DNA of 64,000 bases from the NCBI GenBank assembly GCA_012842395.1, contig DUSX01000002.1, forward strand, positions 124,001-188,000, written 5' to 3'. The notes below the pieces were generated by a model that was not told the origin of the DNA, ran no database searches, and saw only the letters and a program-made list of their open reading frames with translations. This DNA comes from Bacillota bacterium. GTDB taxonomy: Bacteria; Bacillota; SHA-98; UBA4971. Shown piece by piece: positions 17,122 through 27,212 of the stretch. Both the position numbers and the translations under genes were made by a program. Position 1 is the stretch's first letter, and every line of letters starts with the position of its first letter.

Positions 17122-18894
17122 ATGGACGTGGGAAGGATCATCAAAGTCTCAGGGCCGCTCGTTGTAGCCGAGGGCATGAGCGATGCCAGGATGTACGATG
17201 TGGTGCGCGTGAGCGAAAAAAAGCTCATCGGCGAGATCATCGAGATGCGCGGCGACAAGGCGTCAATCCAGGTTTATGAAGAGACAGCCGGGCTCGGACC
17301 GGGGGAGCCGGTGTATTCGACTGGTGAGGCCCTCTCCGTGGAACTCGGACCGGGGCTCATCGAGTCCATCTACGATGGCATCCAGAGGCCTCTCGACAAG
17401 ATCCGGGCCGCGGTCGGCGACCGGATCGAGCGCGGTGTGGAGCTCCCCGGCCTCGACCGTGAACGCAAGTGGGCTTTCGAGCCGCGGGTCAAGCCCGGCG
17501 ACCACGTTATCGCCGGGGACGTGCTGGGCGTCGTTCAGGAGACTCCCGTGGTGGAACACAGGATCATGGTGCCCCACGGCATCGAGGGGACCGTTGAGGA
17601 CATCCGCGCAGGGGAGTTCACCGTGCTTGACGTCGTGGCGAGGATAAGCACGGCCTCGGGCATCAAAGACGTCACGATGCTCACGAGATGGCCTGTGCGA
17701 CGCGGCCGCCCATATAGGGAAAAGCTTGCGCCGTACGAGCCGCTTGTGACCGGGCAGCGTATCATCGATACGTTCTTCCCGGTGGCGAAGGGCGGGACCG
17801 CGTGCGTGCCTGGGCCCTTCGGGAGCGGCAAGACGGTGGTCCAGCACCAGCTCGCGAGGTGGGCCGATGCCGACATCATCGTATACATCGGATGCGGCGA
17901 GCGCGGGAACGAGATGACCGAGGTGCTCTTGGACTTCCCTGAGCTCACAGATCCGCGAACAGGGGAGCCGCTCATGAAGCGCACCGTGCTCGTGGCGAAC
18001 ACATCTGACATGCCGGTGGCTGCCCGTGAGGCCTCGGTGTATACGGGAATCACCATTGCCGAGTACTTCCGCGACATGGGGTACAACGTGGCACTCATGG
18101 CCGACTCCACATCGCGTTGGGCCGAGGCTTTGCGCGAGATATCCGGCAGGCTCGAGGAAATGCCGGGAGAGGAAGGCTATCCAGCCTACCTCAGCTCGAG
18201 AGCCGCGGAATTCTACGAAAGGGCGGGCCGCGTGAAGTGCCTTGGAAGCGGGGATCGGGAGGGCACGCTCACGGTCGTGGGCGCTGTATCGCCCCCGGGC
18301 GGGGACCTTTCGGAGCCGGTTACCCAGGCCACCCTGCGGATAGTGAAAGTCTTCTGGGGCTTGGACGATGCCCTGGCGGCTCGCCGCCATTTCCCAGCCA
18401 TCAACTGGTTGAGCAGCTATTCACTGTACCTTGAGAGGCTGGAGGAGCACATAACTGAGACCGTGGCGTCGGATTTCGGAGTGCTGCGTGCCGAAGCCAT
18501 GAAGATTCTGCAGGAAGAGGCGGAGCTCGAGGAGATAGTCCGGCTCGTGGGAGTGGACGCGCTCTCCGTGCGGGACAGGTTGACCCTTGAGACGGCGAAA
18601 AGCCTTCGCGAGGACTTCCTGCACCAGAACGCGTACCATGAGGTAGACACGTACACGTCCCTCAAGAAACAACGCCTTATGCTCAAGGCCATCCTCGACT
18701 TCCATCACGCTGCGCTCGCCGCCGTGGAGCGGGGTGCAAGCCTGGACGTCGTCCTCGAGTTGTCGGTAAGGGACGCGATCGCGAGGATGAAGTACGTGCC
18801 GGAGGGCGAGTTGGCGAGGCTGGACAAGATCAGTGAGGAGATAACGAAGGCGTTCGCCGGCTTGGCCCAAGCTGGGGGTGAAGAGGTTGCTTAA
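17122..18894 (+). CDS. ntpA: V-type ATPase catalytic subunit A
   Basis: Catalytic subunit hydrolysing ATP in the V1 head. 590 residues, full length. N-terminal beta-barrel begins [16 protein letters not shown]; the non-homologous insert typical of A subunits is present (about 110-190); Walker [14 protein letters not shown] near residue 233; the region with [13 protein letters not shown] carries the catalytic glutamate; [16 protein letters not shown] follows. The C-terminal helical domain is intact. Start ATG 17122. It overlaps ntpB. Confidence 0.97.
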   Translation: MDVGRIIKVSGPLVVAEGMSDARMYDVVRVSEKKLIGEIIEMRGDKASIQVYEETAGLGPGEPVYSTGEALSVELGPGLIESIYDGIQRPLDKIRAAVGDRIERGVELPGLDRERKWAFEPRVKPGDHVIAGDVLGVVQETPVVEHRIMVPHGIEGTVEDIRAGEFTVLDVVARISTASGIKDVTMLTRWPVRRGRPYREKLAPYEPLVTGQRIIDTFFPVAKGGTACVPGPFGSGKTVVQHQLARWADADIIVYIGCGERGNEMTEVLLDFPELTDPRTGEPLMKRTVLVANTSDMPVAAREASVYTGITIAEYFRDMGYNVALMADSTSRWAEALREISGRLEEMPGEEGYPAYLSSRAAEFYERAGRVKCLGSGDREGTLTVVGAVSPPGGDLSEPVTQATLRIVKVFWGLDDALAARRHFPAINWLSSYSLYLERLEEHITETVASDFGVLRAEAMKILQEEAELEEIVRLVGVDALSVRDRLTLETAKSLREDFLHQNAYHEVDTYTSLKKQRLMLKAILDFHHAALAAVERGASLDVVLELSVRDAIARMKYVPEGELARLDKISEEITKAFAGLAQAGGEEVA

Positions 18895-20269
18895 GGAGTA
18901 CCTGACTGTCTCCGAGGTCGCCGGGCCACTCATGATGGTTGAGCAGGTCCGCGACGTGAAGTACGGAGAGCTTGTGGAAATAGAGACCGCTCCGGGCGAG
19001 ACCAGGAGGGGTAGGGTGCTCGAGGCGTCCGGCTCAAGGGCGCTGGTGCAGCTTTTCGAGGGGTCGGCAGGGCTCAACCTCGCTCGGGCCAGGGTCAGGT
19101 TTCTCGGCAGAGGCATCGAGCTTGCGGTGGCCCCCGACATGCTCGGCCGCGTTTTCGACGGTTTTGGCCGCCCGCGCGACGGCGGTCCGCCCGTCATACC
19201 CGAGAAAAAGCTGGACATAAACGGCAGCCCCATCAACCCATACGCGCGCGACTACCCATCGGAGTTCATTCAGACGGGTGTCTCCGCCATCGACGGCATG
19301 AACACCCTGGTGCGCGGGCAAAAGCTGCCGATCTTCTCGGCCTCGGGCCTTCCGCATGCGACCCTGGCCGCGCAAATAGCGAGGCAGGCGCGGGTGCTCG
19401 GAACAGACGAGAAGTTTTCCGTGGTCTTCGGGGCAATGGGCATCACGTTCGAGGAGGCGGACTACTTCATCAGAGACTTTAGGCGCACCGGCGCCATCGA
19501 GCGGGCGGTCCTCTTCCTCAACCTGGCCAACGACCCCGCCATCGAGCGCATATCCACGCCGAGGATGGCTCTCACGGCAGCGGAATACTTGGCGTTTGAG
19601 AGAGATATGCACGTGCTGGTCATCCTCACTGATATGACCAACTACTGCGAGGCCCTGCGTGAGGTATCCGCAGCGCGCAAAGAGGTTCCTGGCCGGCGCG
19701 GGTATCCCGGCTACCTCTACACGGACCTCGCTACCATCTACGAGAGGGCGGGAAGGATAAAAGGGCGGAAGGGGTCCATCACGCAGATCCCGATCCTCAC
19801 CATGCCAGAGGATGACAAGACCCATCCCATCGTGGACCTTACCGGTTACATCACCGAGGGGCAGATATTCCTCTCGCGTGAGCTCCACCGCAAGGGGATA
19901 TATCCACCGATCGACGTGTTGCCTTCCTTGTCGAGACTGAAGGACAAAGGCATTGGGAAAGGCAAGACCCGCGAGGACCACGCCGACACGATGAACCAGC
20001 TCTATGCGGCGTACGCTCGTGGCAAGGAAGCCAAGGAACTCGCGGTGATCCTGGGGGAGGCTGCGCTATCCGATGTCGACAAGCAGTTCTCGAAGTTCGC
20101 CGATGAATTCGAGGCACGCTACGTGAAGCAAGGGCCCGAGGAGAACCGCTCGATAGAGCAAACCCTAGGTATAGGTTGGGAACTCCTGGCCATGCTTCCC
20201 ACCAGGGAGCTCAAGAGGGTCCGCGAGGAGTACATCGAGAAATACATGCCCAAAGTACGGACCGCATAG
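18878..20269 (+). CDS. ntpB: V-type ATPase regulatory subunit B
   Basis: Non-catalytic nucleotide-site subunit alternating with A in the V1 head. 463 residues from GTG 18878; TTG 18887 would give [11 protein letters not shown] and matches the family start better. The P-loop is degenerate as expected ([18 protein letters not shown]). Typical B motifs [34 protein letters not shown] and [18 protein letters not shown] are present. It overlaps the end of ntpA by about 17 bases. Confidence 0.96.
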   Translation: MKRLLKEYLTVSEVAGPLMMVEQVRDVKYGELVEIETAPGETRRGRVLEASGSRALVQLFEGSAGLNLARARVRFLGRGIELAVAPDMLGRVFDGFGRPRDGGPPVIPEKKLDINGSPINPYARDYPSEFIQTGVSAIDGMNTLVRGQKLPIFSASGLPHATLAAQIARQARVLGTDEKFSVVFGAMGITFEEADYFIRDFRRTGAIERAVLFLNLANDPAIERISTPRMALTAAEYLAFERDMHVLVILTDMTNYCEALREVSAARKEVPGRRGYPGYLYTDLATIYERAGRIKGRKGSITQIPILTMPEDDKTHPIVDLTGYITEGQIFLSRELHRKGIYPPIDVLPSLSRLKDKGIGKGKTREDHADTMNQLYAAYARGKEAKELAVILGEAALSDVDKQFSKFADEFEARYVKQGPEENRSIEQTLGIGWELLAMLPTRELKRVREEYIEKYMPKVRTA

Positions 20270-20287
20270 GACCCCGGTCCGGGTGGT

Positions 20288-20316
20288 CCGCCCAGCTGGC
20301 TTGCCCAGCCGGGCGG
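20288..20316 (+). other. Strong stem-loop between ntpB and ntpD
   Basis: CCGCCC (20288-20293) pairs with GGGCGG (20311-20316), continuing inward after one A/C mismatch as GCTGG/CCAGC with a 5-base loop. No T-run follows. It lies in the only sizeable gap (163 bases) inside the V-ATPase operon and may set the level of ntpD or serve as an mRNA processing/stability element. Confidence 0.6.
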
Positions 20317-20432
20317 CCGGGCTTGCGACGTCAGGATCCGAGGTCAAGATATGAGAAGGAGGGAGCCGCAGGACATCGCGCGCGAGCAGGAGCGGGTACA
20401 GCCCCTGGCGCGCGTGCAGACGCGGCGACGTC

Positions 20433-21059
20433 ATGGAGGTCAGGGTGAGTCCCACCCGAATGCAGCTTTTGAGGCTCAAGAAGCGCCTCGCCATGGCCGA
20501 GCGCGGGCATAAGCTGCTGAAGGACAAGCGCGACGAGCTCATGAAGAAGTTCCTCGATCTCATAAAGAAGGAGCAGGCGCTGCGCGTCGAGGCTGAGGCG
20601 GGCCTAGGCTCGGTCTTGCCCGCGTTCCTCGAGGCAAGGGCCGCTATGTCTCATGAAGCGCTCGAGGAGGCCTTCATGGTGCCGAAGATATCGTGCGGCG
20701 TCGACGTCTCCACCACGACCATCATGAACGTGAAGGTGCCAGAGTTCACATGGCGGGGTGAGGACGCGCGAAACGTGCATCCTTATGGCTTCTCAGGCAC
20801 GAGCGCGTCGTTGGACGATGCTGTGGCGGGCCTTGCCAGGCTGCTTCCCAAATTGGCCGAGCTCGCTGAGGTCGAGAGATCCATAGAGCTTTTGGCTGAC
20901 GAGATCGAGAAAACGAGACGCCGCGTCAATGCGCTGGAGTACGTCCTGATACCGAACCTCCGCGATACGGCGCGCTACATCACGATGAAACTCGATGAGA
21001 TGGAGCGCGGGAACCTCACCCGGCTCATGAAGGTGAAGGACATCGTCCGCGCGAAATGA
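20433..21059 (+). CDS. ntpD: V-type ATPase subunit D (central shaft)
   Basis: Rotor axle, the V-type counterpart of the F-type gamma subunit. 208 residues beginning EVRVSPTRMQLLRLKKRL, a near-standard NtpD start, with long N- and C-terminal helices forming the coiled coil (VNALEYVLIPNLRDT in the C-terminal helix). Last recognised V-ATPase gene; no ntpH or ntpJ homologue follows. It converges on the permease gene with only 6 bases between stops. Confidence 0.94.
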   Translation: MEVRVSPTRMQLLRLKKRLAMAERGHKLLKDKRDELMKKFLDLIKKEQALRVEAEAGLGSVLPAFLEARAAMSHEALEEAFMVPKISCGVDVSTTTIMNVKVPEFTWRGEDARNVHPYGFSGTSASLDDAVAGLARLLPKLAELAEVERSIELLADEIEKTRRRVNALEYVLIPNLRDTARYITMKLDEMERGNLTRLMKVKDIVRAK

Positions 21060-21065
21060 CAGGCC

Positions 21066-22040
21066 TCACTGCTTGAGCCTCGGGTCTAGCGCGTCGCGGA
21101 GCCCGTCACCGAAGAGATTGAACCCTAGCACGGTCAGGCATATGGCGATGCCCGGGAACACCGACCACCACCACTTTCCTGCGAGGAGGTATTCCTGACC
21201 CCGAGATATCTCGTACCCCCAGCTCGGGGTGGGTGGTTGCGTGCCGAACCCCAGGAACGTCAACCCCGCTTCAAGCATCACTATGCCGCCCATGCCCAGG
21301 GTCGCCGAGACTATCACAGGGGCGACCACGTTGGGGAGTATGTGCCTGAAGATCACCCTCGTGTCGCTTGCTCCTGAGGCTATCGCGGCCTGCACGAACT
21401 CTGTCTCCTTTATCGCCATTACCTGGCCTCTGACGATTCTCCCTATCTGTATCCACGAGATCGCGCCGATCACAGTATAGACCAGAGTGTCGCTGGGCGG
21501 CAGGTACGCGACCACTGTTATGACGAAAAGCAGGAACGGGAAGGCGAAGATAACGTTTATGAGCCACGACACGATATCGTCCACGAGCCCGCCGTAATAG
21601 CCCGCGAGCGCTCCCAGGGTCGTCCCGATGACCACGGATATGACGGTCGCGGCCACTGCGAGCCGGAGGGATATGCGCGTGCCGTATACGACCCGCGAGA
21701 AAACGTCCCGACCGTACAGATCCGTCCCGAACCAGTGTTTCAAGCTCGGAGGGGAGAGCTGCGCCGGAGGCCCCTCCGTCCACATGAGCTGCTCGATGGG
21801 GTCGTAGGGCGCTATCCAGGGCGCGAAGATGGCGCAGAACACCACAAGGAGCACGAGCGACAGCCCAAGCATCGCGGACTTGTTTCTTCGTAGCCGCAGC
21901 CAGGCGTAATACCATAGGCTCCTGCCAGCTTCCTCGCGGGCTGGTTTGTTAGCCCCGCGCCCTGTGCCTGGCGCGGCGGAAAGAGGCGTTGACCTTGCAG
22001 GAGCCGGAGCGGGCACCGTTTTCTGCATTCTCCCGAACAC
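21066..22040 (-). CDS. Peptide ABC transporter permease, DppC/OppC type
   Basis: Inner-membrane permease of a di/oligopeptide importer. About 324 residues from GTG 22040; ATG 22028, with GGGGTG upstream, is an alternative. A cytoplasmic N-terminal tail precedes six predicted helices. The OppC-type N domain is recognisable (YAWLRLRRNKSAMLGL, PYDPIEQ, HWFGTDLYGRDVFSRV), as is the ATPase-contacting EAA loop (EFVQAAIASGASDTRVIFRH). C-terminus LFGDGLRDALDPRLKQ is typical. Follows the partner permease by 2 bases. No ATPase genes accompany this pair. Confidence 0.92.
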   Translation of the reverse strand: MFGRMQKTVPAPAPARSTPLSAAPGTGRGANKPAREEAGRSLWYYAWLRLRRNKSAMLGLSLVLLVVFCAIFAPWIAPYDPIEQLMWTEGPPAQLSPPSLKHWFGTDLYGRDVFSRVVYGTRISLRLAVAATVISVVIGTTLGALAGYYGGLVDDIVSWLINVIFAFPFLLFVITVVAYLPPSDTLVYTVIGAISWIQIGRIVRGQVMAIKETEFVQAAIASGASDTRVIFRHILPNVVAPVIVSATLGMGGIVMLEAGLTFLGFGTQPPTPSWGYEISRGQEYLLAGKWWWSVFPGIAICLTVLGFNLFGDGLRDALDPRLKQ

Positions 22041-22042
22041 CC

Positions 22043-22963
22043 CTACTCATACCGTATTCTCGGGTCAAAGAGCGCGTAGGAAAGGTCGACGACAATGTTC
22101 ACCGCGACGAAAACAACGGCCATAAAAAGCACTTCGCCGCGGAGGATAGGAAAGTCGCGGTTAACCACCGCCTCCACGGCCATCCGCCCGATCCCTGGCC
22201 AGCAGAATATGGTCTCGGTCAAGACAGCGCCGCTCAGGAGGTTCGCAGTGTCCACGCCTATCACCGTGACCACGGGGATCATCGCGTTGCGAAGGGCGTG
22301 TTTCCAAACGACCACCTTCTCTGGAAGCCCCTTGGAGCGTGCCGTTCTGACGTAGTCCTGGCGTATAACCTCCAACATGCTCGACCGGGTGATCCTGGCG
22401 ATGAGTGCCGCCGGGCGCAGCCCGAGCGCCATGGCCGGCAGGATGAGATAGCGCAGCCCGCCGTAGCCTGTGCCGGGAAGCCAACCCAGAATCACGCAGA
22501 ATATCACGATTGCGAGAAGGCCGACGAAGAACACGGGCATCGACACCCCGAGGAGGGCGAGAACCATGCTGGCGTAGTCCCAGATGGAGTACTGCTTCAC
22601 AGCGGATACGATCCCGAGGACGACTCCGAGCGGAATCGCGATAGCCATGGATGCCCCCGCAAGCTTGGCGGACGCCGGTATCCTTTCCGCTATCGCCTGC
22701 GTCACCCTCATGTTGTTGCGGTACGAGCGTCCAAGGTCGAGAGTGATGGCATCCCTATAAAACTTGATCATTTGAATGTACCAAGGTTTGTCGAGGCCCA
22801 TTTCCCGCCTTATTCGCTCGATTGTCTCCGGGTCACCTCTCTGACCTGAGAGTATCCTCGCGGGGTCGCCAGGCACGATCGTGCTCAAGATGAATACCAC
22901 CAGAATGACACCCATGAGGACCGGGATCGCTGCAATAAGCCTCCGCATAACGTACTTTCCCAC
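22043..22963 (-). CDS. Peptide ABC transporter permease, DppB/OppB type
   Basis: Partner permease of the importer. About 306 residues from GTG 22963, giving MGKYVMRRLIAAIPVLMGV, with GGGAGG upstream; a TTG at 22987 is less likely. Six helices, the OppB-type periplasmic region (STIVPGDPARILSGQRG), and the EAA motif (DYVRTARSKGLPEKVVVWKH). It follows the binding-protein gene by a 440-base gap that contains repeat copy A, which may uncouple permease from binding-protein levels. Confidence 0.92.
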   Translation of the reverse strand: MGKYVMRRLIAAIPVLMGVILVVFILSTIVPGDPARILSGQRGDPETIERIRREMGLDKPWYIQMIKFYRDAITLDLGRSYRNNMRVTQAIAERIPASAKLAGASMAIAIPLGVVLGIVSAVKQYSIWDYASMVLALLGVSMPVFFVGLLAIVIFCVILGWLPGTGYGGLRYLILPAMALGLRPAALIARITRSSMLEVIRQDYVRTARSKGLPEKVVVWKHALRNAMIPVVTVIGVDTANLLSGAVLTETIFCWPGIGRMAVEAVVNRDFPILRGEVLFMAVVFVAVNIVVDLSYALFDPRIRYE

Positions 22964-23402
22964 TGCGCGGACCAACCTCCCTTGCAAGACAAGCCGCGGT
23001 CCGCTTCTCTTGCGGCGCGCCGGCTGACTCTGGTTCGTCTCCCGCAGCGCCCCTCACAAGGATGAGAGACTCCCTGTCAGGTGCGTCGCTCTGGGGCTTT
23101 CCAGTGCAGCCCGTGGTTGGGACCAGACCGGGTTCCCCGGCCCGCGCCGCTGTTCGTCACCCGCCGCAGACCACTAAGTATTGCGCTATAAGTCTTTCGT
23201 CTCCTTTGTTGACAGCGCTAGGGTTGCCGGTGCTTGCACGACGGGGCGTGGAGGATCTGGCCATCTCGCACGCCAGACCCGAACGAGGCACGCTACAAGC
23301 ACGCCGTCCCCGCCCTGCAGGGCAACACCGCGCCGGCAACCCTACGCATCACCGCCACGCCCAAGAGCGACGCGGAGTCCTGGCGACACACTCAGCAAGG
23401 CG
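22964..23402. other. Gap between permease and binding-protein genes
   Basis: 439 bases without a credible gene. About half is repeat copy A (23168-23345). The remainder is GC-rich sequence in which I see no clear promoter. Confidence 0.5.
23168..23345. repeat. Intergenic repeat family, copy A, with terminal inverted repeats
   Basis: Starts CTAAGTATTGCGC (23171 on) and includes a perfect 12-bp inverted pair, TAGGGTTGCCGG (23216-23227) and CCGGCAACCCTA (23333-23344). Aligns along most of its length with copy B at 40040-40196 (reverse strand) and shares the GGGTTGCCGGTG.TTGC core and the GAGGGCAACAC-like end with copy E. Non-coding; inserted between genes of one operon. Confidence 0.75.
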
Positions 23403-25085
23403 CTACAGGTCCAGCCAGACCTCGGTGAACTTGTTGCAATATTGCCCGAACGACGGGAGCTTGTATCCTCGCACGAAGGGCTTTATCATGTTGTGGCTCG
23501 TATAGTGGTATATGAATACCCAGGGCGCATCCTCGACCACGATCTGCTCGGCTTTCTGGTATAGTTTCCTCCTGACCTCCTGGTCTGTGGCAAGCCTGGC
23601 TTGCTTCGTGAGATCGTCAAAGAGCGGGTTATGATACCTAGTGTAGTTACCTGGGTCTCCGAAGTTGTCGGAGTTCAACAGGACGTACAGGAAGTTGTCG
23701 GGGTCGGGATAGTCGACGACCCAGCCCATGCGGAAGAAAGGCACAGTCCCTTGGGTGCCGCATGTGTCAAGGTGGGCACCCCAGTCCACGTTCTTGAGGT
23801 CGACCTTGATACCGACCTGGGCGAACTGAGCCTGGAGAGCTTCGGCTATCCTTTTGTGGCCCTGGCTCGTGTTGTACTGGAGCGTCACCTGGACGCCTTT
23901 GGGATATCCAGCTTTCACGAGAAGATCTTTGGCCATCTTTGGATCATAGGTGTAGCCTTTGAGGTTCTCATTGTAAGCGAACATCCCGGGTGGGAGCACT
24001 CCCTTGGCAGGCATGGCGCGGCCGTTGAGCACGAAGTCAATAAGGGCCTGTCTGTTTATGGCGTAGTTAAAGGCCTGTCTCAGATACTTGTTGTCTTTGA
24101 ACGGCGGGAGGGTCTGGTTCATGCCGTAGTAGTACGTGCCCAGCTGCGGCCTCTCAAGGTAGGTGCCAAGCTCGTTCACGGCGGTCTTCACGCCCTTGTC
24201 GACCTTCAAGCCTTTGGACGCCTCGGGATAGTATGGGTCGTCTACCTGTGTGGCGTAGAGGTTGCCCAGCTTGTACTCGGTCCATTCAATTGTGGCGTCG
24301 GTGATGATCCTGAACTCGATGCTGTCAAGATAAGGGAGCCTGTTGCCCCACTTGTCCTTCATCCAGTAATTCTCGTTCCGGGACAACACCAGCTTGTCAT
24401 CGTGCTTCCAAGACTCGAACTTGAAAGGCCCGGTTCCCACGACGTGGAAGTTCCAGTCCTTGCCCCACTTCAACACGTCTTCCTTGGGCAACACCACGAA
24501 CGTGTTGTAGCTCAACACTGCGATGAACGGGGCAAACGGATAGGTGGTCTCGATCTGCAGCGTGAATTTGTCGAGGGCCTTGATGCCCGAGATCGACTGG
24601 GCCTTCCCTTCGCGATACTCCTTGTAGCCCTTTACCATGTCGATGAAGTAGGCCCGCGGGGAATTGGTCTTCGGATCGCAGATGTAGTTGAAGGTCCATA
24701 CCCAGTCGTCCGCGGTGACCTCGCGGCCTCCATTTGCGGTGGGTTTGCCACCTTCGGTGGTCTTGTGGAAGTACACACCTTTCCGGAGTTTGAACGTGAA
24801 GGTCTTGCCGTCGGGAGAGGCTTTCCAGGACTCCGCGAGGAGAGGCACGATCTCGCCGTTAGGGTCGATCGCGACTAGGGTTTCGAAGATCTGATAACCA
24901 ACCTCGGCTGAGGTGGTATCCGTTGCCATAACGGGGTCAAGGTCGGGGGGATCTGCGCCGAGGGCGTCCTTCCAGATGCCGCCGTACTTTGGCTGCTGTT
25001 CCTGCCCGCTCGCGAGGAGCGTGCACGCCAGGACCAGGGCAGCCGCAAGGAACAACGTCGTCGTCACGCGGCCTCTACGGAACAT
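23403..25085 (-). CDS. Peptide/solute-binding protein, SBP_bac_5 family, normal domain order
   Basis: Extracytoplasmic receptor delivering peptides to the permeases downstream. 560 residues, normal for the family. Start ATG 25085 has AAGGAGGT upstream. Signal region about 8-27; VLAC could be a weak lipobox, or cleavage may occur after LLASG. The mature protein begins in the standard order: ADPPDLDPVMATDT, AESWKASPDGKTFTFKLRKG, then GTGPFKFESWKHDDKLVLSRN, ending with AGYPKGVQVTLQYNTSQGHK, DYPDPDNF and KAEQIVVEDAPWV. It provides an internal reference for the permuted paralogue at 38156-39832. First gene of the operon. Confidence 0.95.
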   Translation of the reverse strand: MFRRGRVTTTLFLAAALVLACTLLASGQEQQPKYGGIWKDALGADPPDLDPVMATDTTSAEVGYQIFETLVAIDPNGEIVPLLAESWKASPDGKTFTFKLRKGVYFHKTTEGGKPTANGGREVTADDWVWTFNYICDPKTNSPRAYFIDMVKGYKEYREGKAQSISGIKALDKFTLQIETTYPFAPFIAVLSYNTFVVLPKEDVLKWGKDWNFHVVGTGPFKFESWKHDDKLVLSRNENYWMKDKWGNRLPYLDSIEFRIITDATIEWTEYKLGNLYATQVDDPYYPEASKGLKVDKGVKTAVNELGTYLERPQLGTYYYGMNQTLPPFKDNKYLRQAFNYAINRQALIDFVLNGRAMPAKGVLPPGMFAYNENLKGYTYDPKMAKDLLVKAGYPKGVQVTLQYNTSQGHKRIAEALQAQFAQVGIKVDLKNVDWGAHLDTCGTQGTVPFFRMGWVVDYPDPDNFLYVLLNSDNFGDPGNYTRYHNPLFDDLTKQARLATDQEVRRKLYQKAEQIVVEDAPWVFIYHYTSHNMIKPFVRGYKLPSFGQYCNKFTEVWLDL

Positions 25086-25799
25086 TGCTCTACCTCCTTC
25101 ATTCCTCGTTTACGCTCTCTAGGGGTTCCCGAAACACAGGACGCCGTGCCCAGCCGATGGGACCCTTGGTCATGCTGCGGGGACGCCGACCTCTCCTGCT
25201 CTCTTGCCTGCCACCTCCTTCTTGGGTTTGTGGCACACGTGAGACATGTGTTATAAGACGGGATATTCTATCGTTGCGGTACTATTCGCTACACAGCGAG
25301 CATTTCCTTCATGAACGCACGCTTTGCCGCTCTCCCGATACGGTGTCGTGCCGCAGCGTTAGACCTTTGCGGGGGTACCAGTAACCGTCCGAAAGCCGGG
25401 ACCCGCCCGTCGGCCCCACGGTGCGGACTCAGCGATGGTGCCCCGCTTGGGGCTTTGTCTCCGGGCACAGGACCGGCTCGACCCTTCAGGGGCGACTTGG
25501 TCTTGCGTCGGCGGCGCAAGCAAGCACTGGGATGTGTCCCGCATGAAGGCTACAGGAGGCTGGAACGGCCGGAACAGAGGGAAGGGGGGTGCGGCGTCGA
25601 AACGTTCCCTGGGCGCGTTGCGGCGTCATAGCCATAGCGCAGTGCTCGTGAGATACCTCGCGTGATCCGCGCGGGAAGTGGGGAAGCTATTAGTCGGTAG
25701 CAGGGCGGCACGCCGGCGGCAGGGTCCGCAGAGTAAAAGAGTAAAGTTGTGTTTGCTGGTTTGCTGACTACGGCTAGTGCGAAGGGTGGCGTGGCAGGA
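25086..25799. other. Long divergent intergenic region
   Basis: About 710 bases between the binding-protein gene (minus) and the M16 peptidase gene (plus). No credible gene. An AT-richer patch at about 25245-25290 is the likeliest promoter area for the binding protein, but no clean -35/-10 pair stands out. The part at 25375-25480 has short resemblances to repeat copies E and F (for example gtgccccgcttgggg) that are too weak to call. Confidence 0.45.
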
Positions 25800-27074
25800 A
25801 TGGCTTCAGTCGATACTCTGGACAATGGGTTGCGGGTGATAACCGAGGAGATGCCGCATATGAGGTCCGCGTCCGCGACGATCTGGATCGGGGCCGGTTC
25901 ACGGTACGAGCCCCCGGATGTGAACGGAGTGTCGCACTTCATAGAGCACATGCTCTTCAAGGGCACCCCGAAACGCGACAGCAATCTGAAGATCTCCGCG
26001 ACGATAGAGGGCGTGGGAGGCGCGATAAACGGGTTTACCAATAAGGAAACCACGTGCTTCCTGGTGAAAGTGCCGTCGGAAAGCTTCGGATTGGGCATCG
26101 ATGTCCTTGCGGACATGGTTCTTCACTCGCTTTTCGACCCTGAGGCCTTTGAGCGGGAACGCGGCGTGGTCATCGAGGAGATCAAAATGGTTAGGGACAG
26201 GCCGGATTCGTGGGTCCACGTCCTCCTCGACGAGATGATGTGGCCTGGTCACCCCCTTGGTCGGAGCGTCGCGGGCACGGAGGAAGTCATCCGGTCGTTA
26301 AGTCGCGAAAAGGTGATGGACTACTTTGATTCGCTGTACCAACCGGCCAATATGGTGATCTCCGTTGCGGGCAAGGTCGGCGCGGGCGATGTTCGAGAAG
26401 CTGTAGCCCGCGAGTTTGGAACGCGGTCCGGCGGGAAACGGCGTGATTACGCCCCCGCGAAGCCTGCCTCGAGGGGGCCCGTCGCAAAGATCGAGCGGCG
26501 GGACACGAAGCAGGCCAACCTCGCGTTGGGGCTCCCGGGCTACGAGCGGCTCCACGAGCGCCGGTACGTCCTTGAGATCCTCAACGTCATCCTCGGCTGG
26601 GGAATGAGCTCGAGGTTGTTTCAGGAAGTGCGGGTGAAGCGGAGCCTCGCGTACTCGGTCGGATCCCAGTATTCGGCGCATCTCGATACCGGCATCGTGA
26701 GGGTGTACGCTGGCGTCGACCCAGGCAGGGGAGCCGACACGGTCCGGGTGATCCTTGAGCAGCTCGCGCGGATGCGCGATGAGAGGGTGGGCGACGATGA
26801 GCTGCGCAAGGCGAAGGATTTCTACAAGGGCTCGCTCGCTCTTCGGCTCGAAGACACGCTCAATCTCGCTCTCCGCAACGGCGAGCACGTGGTCCTCACC
26901 GGCAAGATCATGCCGGTAGACGAGGTGCTTGCAAGGGTCGAAGCCGTAACGGCCGACGATATTGCCGAGGTCGCACGCGACCTCTTCAAGAAGGAGAACC
27001 TCCATCTTGCCGCGGTCGGGCCGTTCGAGAAGGAGGACGAGATGGCTGCCGCGCTCAGTGCATCTGTGCTATAA
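25800..27074 (+). CDS. M16 family zinc peptidase (processing-peptidase-like)
   Basis: Zinc metallopeptidase of the pitrilysin/M16 family, relative of mitochondrial processing peptidase. About 424 residues from ATG 25800; GTG 25749 is an upstream option. The inverted zinc motif HFIEHMLFKG (His-X-X-Glu-His) is present, with the distal glutamate about 75 residues later in the ERGVVIEEIKM region, and GGAINGFTNKETTCF typical of the family. The second half-domain is present and lacks a zinc motif, as usual. In many Bacillota this gene lies near the pnp/dut region; here it precedes argS. Confidence 0.92.
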   Translation: MASVDTLDNGLRVITEEMPHMRSASATIWIGAGSRYEPPDVNGVSHFIEHMLFKGTPKRDSNLKISATIEGVGGAINGFTNKETTCFLVKVPSESFGLGIDVLADMVLHSLFDPEAFERERGVVIEEIKMVRDRPDSWVHVLLDEMMWPGHPLGRSVAGTEEVIRSLSREKVMDYFDSLYQPANMVISVAGKVGAGDVREAVAREFGTRSGGKRRDYAPAKPASRGPVAKIERRDTKQANLALGLPGYERLHERRYVLEILNVILGWGMSSRLFQEVRVKRSLAYSVGSQYSAHLDTGIVRVYAGVDPGRGADTVRVILEQLARMRDERVGDDELRKAKDFYKGSLALRLEDTLNLALRNGEHVVLTGKIMPVDEVLARVEAVTADDIAEVARDLFKKENLHLAAVGPFEKEDEMAAALSASVL

Positions 27075-27075
27075 T
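27067..27075 (+). promoter_or_regulatory. Extended -10 promoter box upstream of argS
   Basis: TGC directly followed by TATAAT (27070-27075), an extended -10 element overlapping the M16 stop codon and 138 bases before the argS start. No good -35 is visible, which extended -10 promoters can tolerate. The same nine-base word precedes rho and ctsR. Confidence 0.5.
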
Positions 27076-27212
27076 ACCAAACTAGGTGGGCCAAAACCGC
27101 CGTAGGCGCAGGGCGCCGGCGATTGGCGGCGGACTGGGATCGGAAAGGGCGCGGGCCTCCCCGTCCCCGGACAGGGGCGTGGTGGCCCGGGCATCGTGGG
27201 AGGGGTTCTGCG

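Noticed and set aside
18878-20269. ntpB as a second catalytic ATPase subunit
   Set aside because: It lacks an intact Walker A motif, as expected for regulatory B subunits, so the missing P-loop is not an anomaly.
23209-23214. TTGACA as a -35 box upstream of the permease genes
   Set aside because: It lies inside a repeat copy, is on the plus strand (the genes are minus), and has no -10 at proper spacing.
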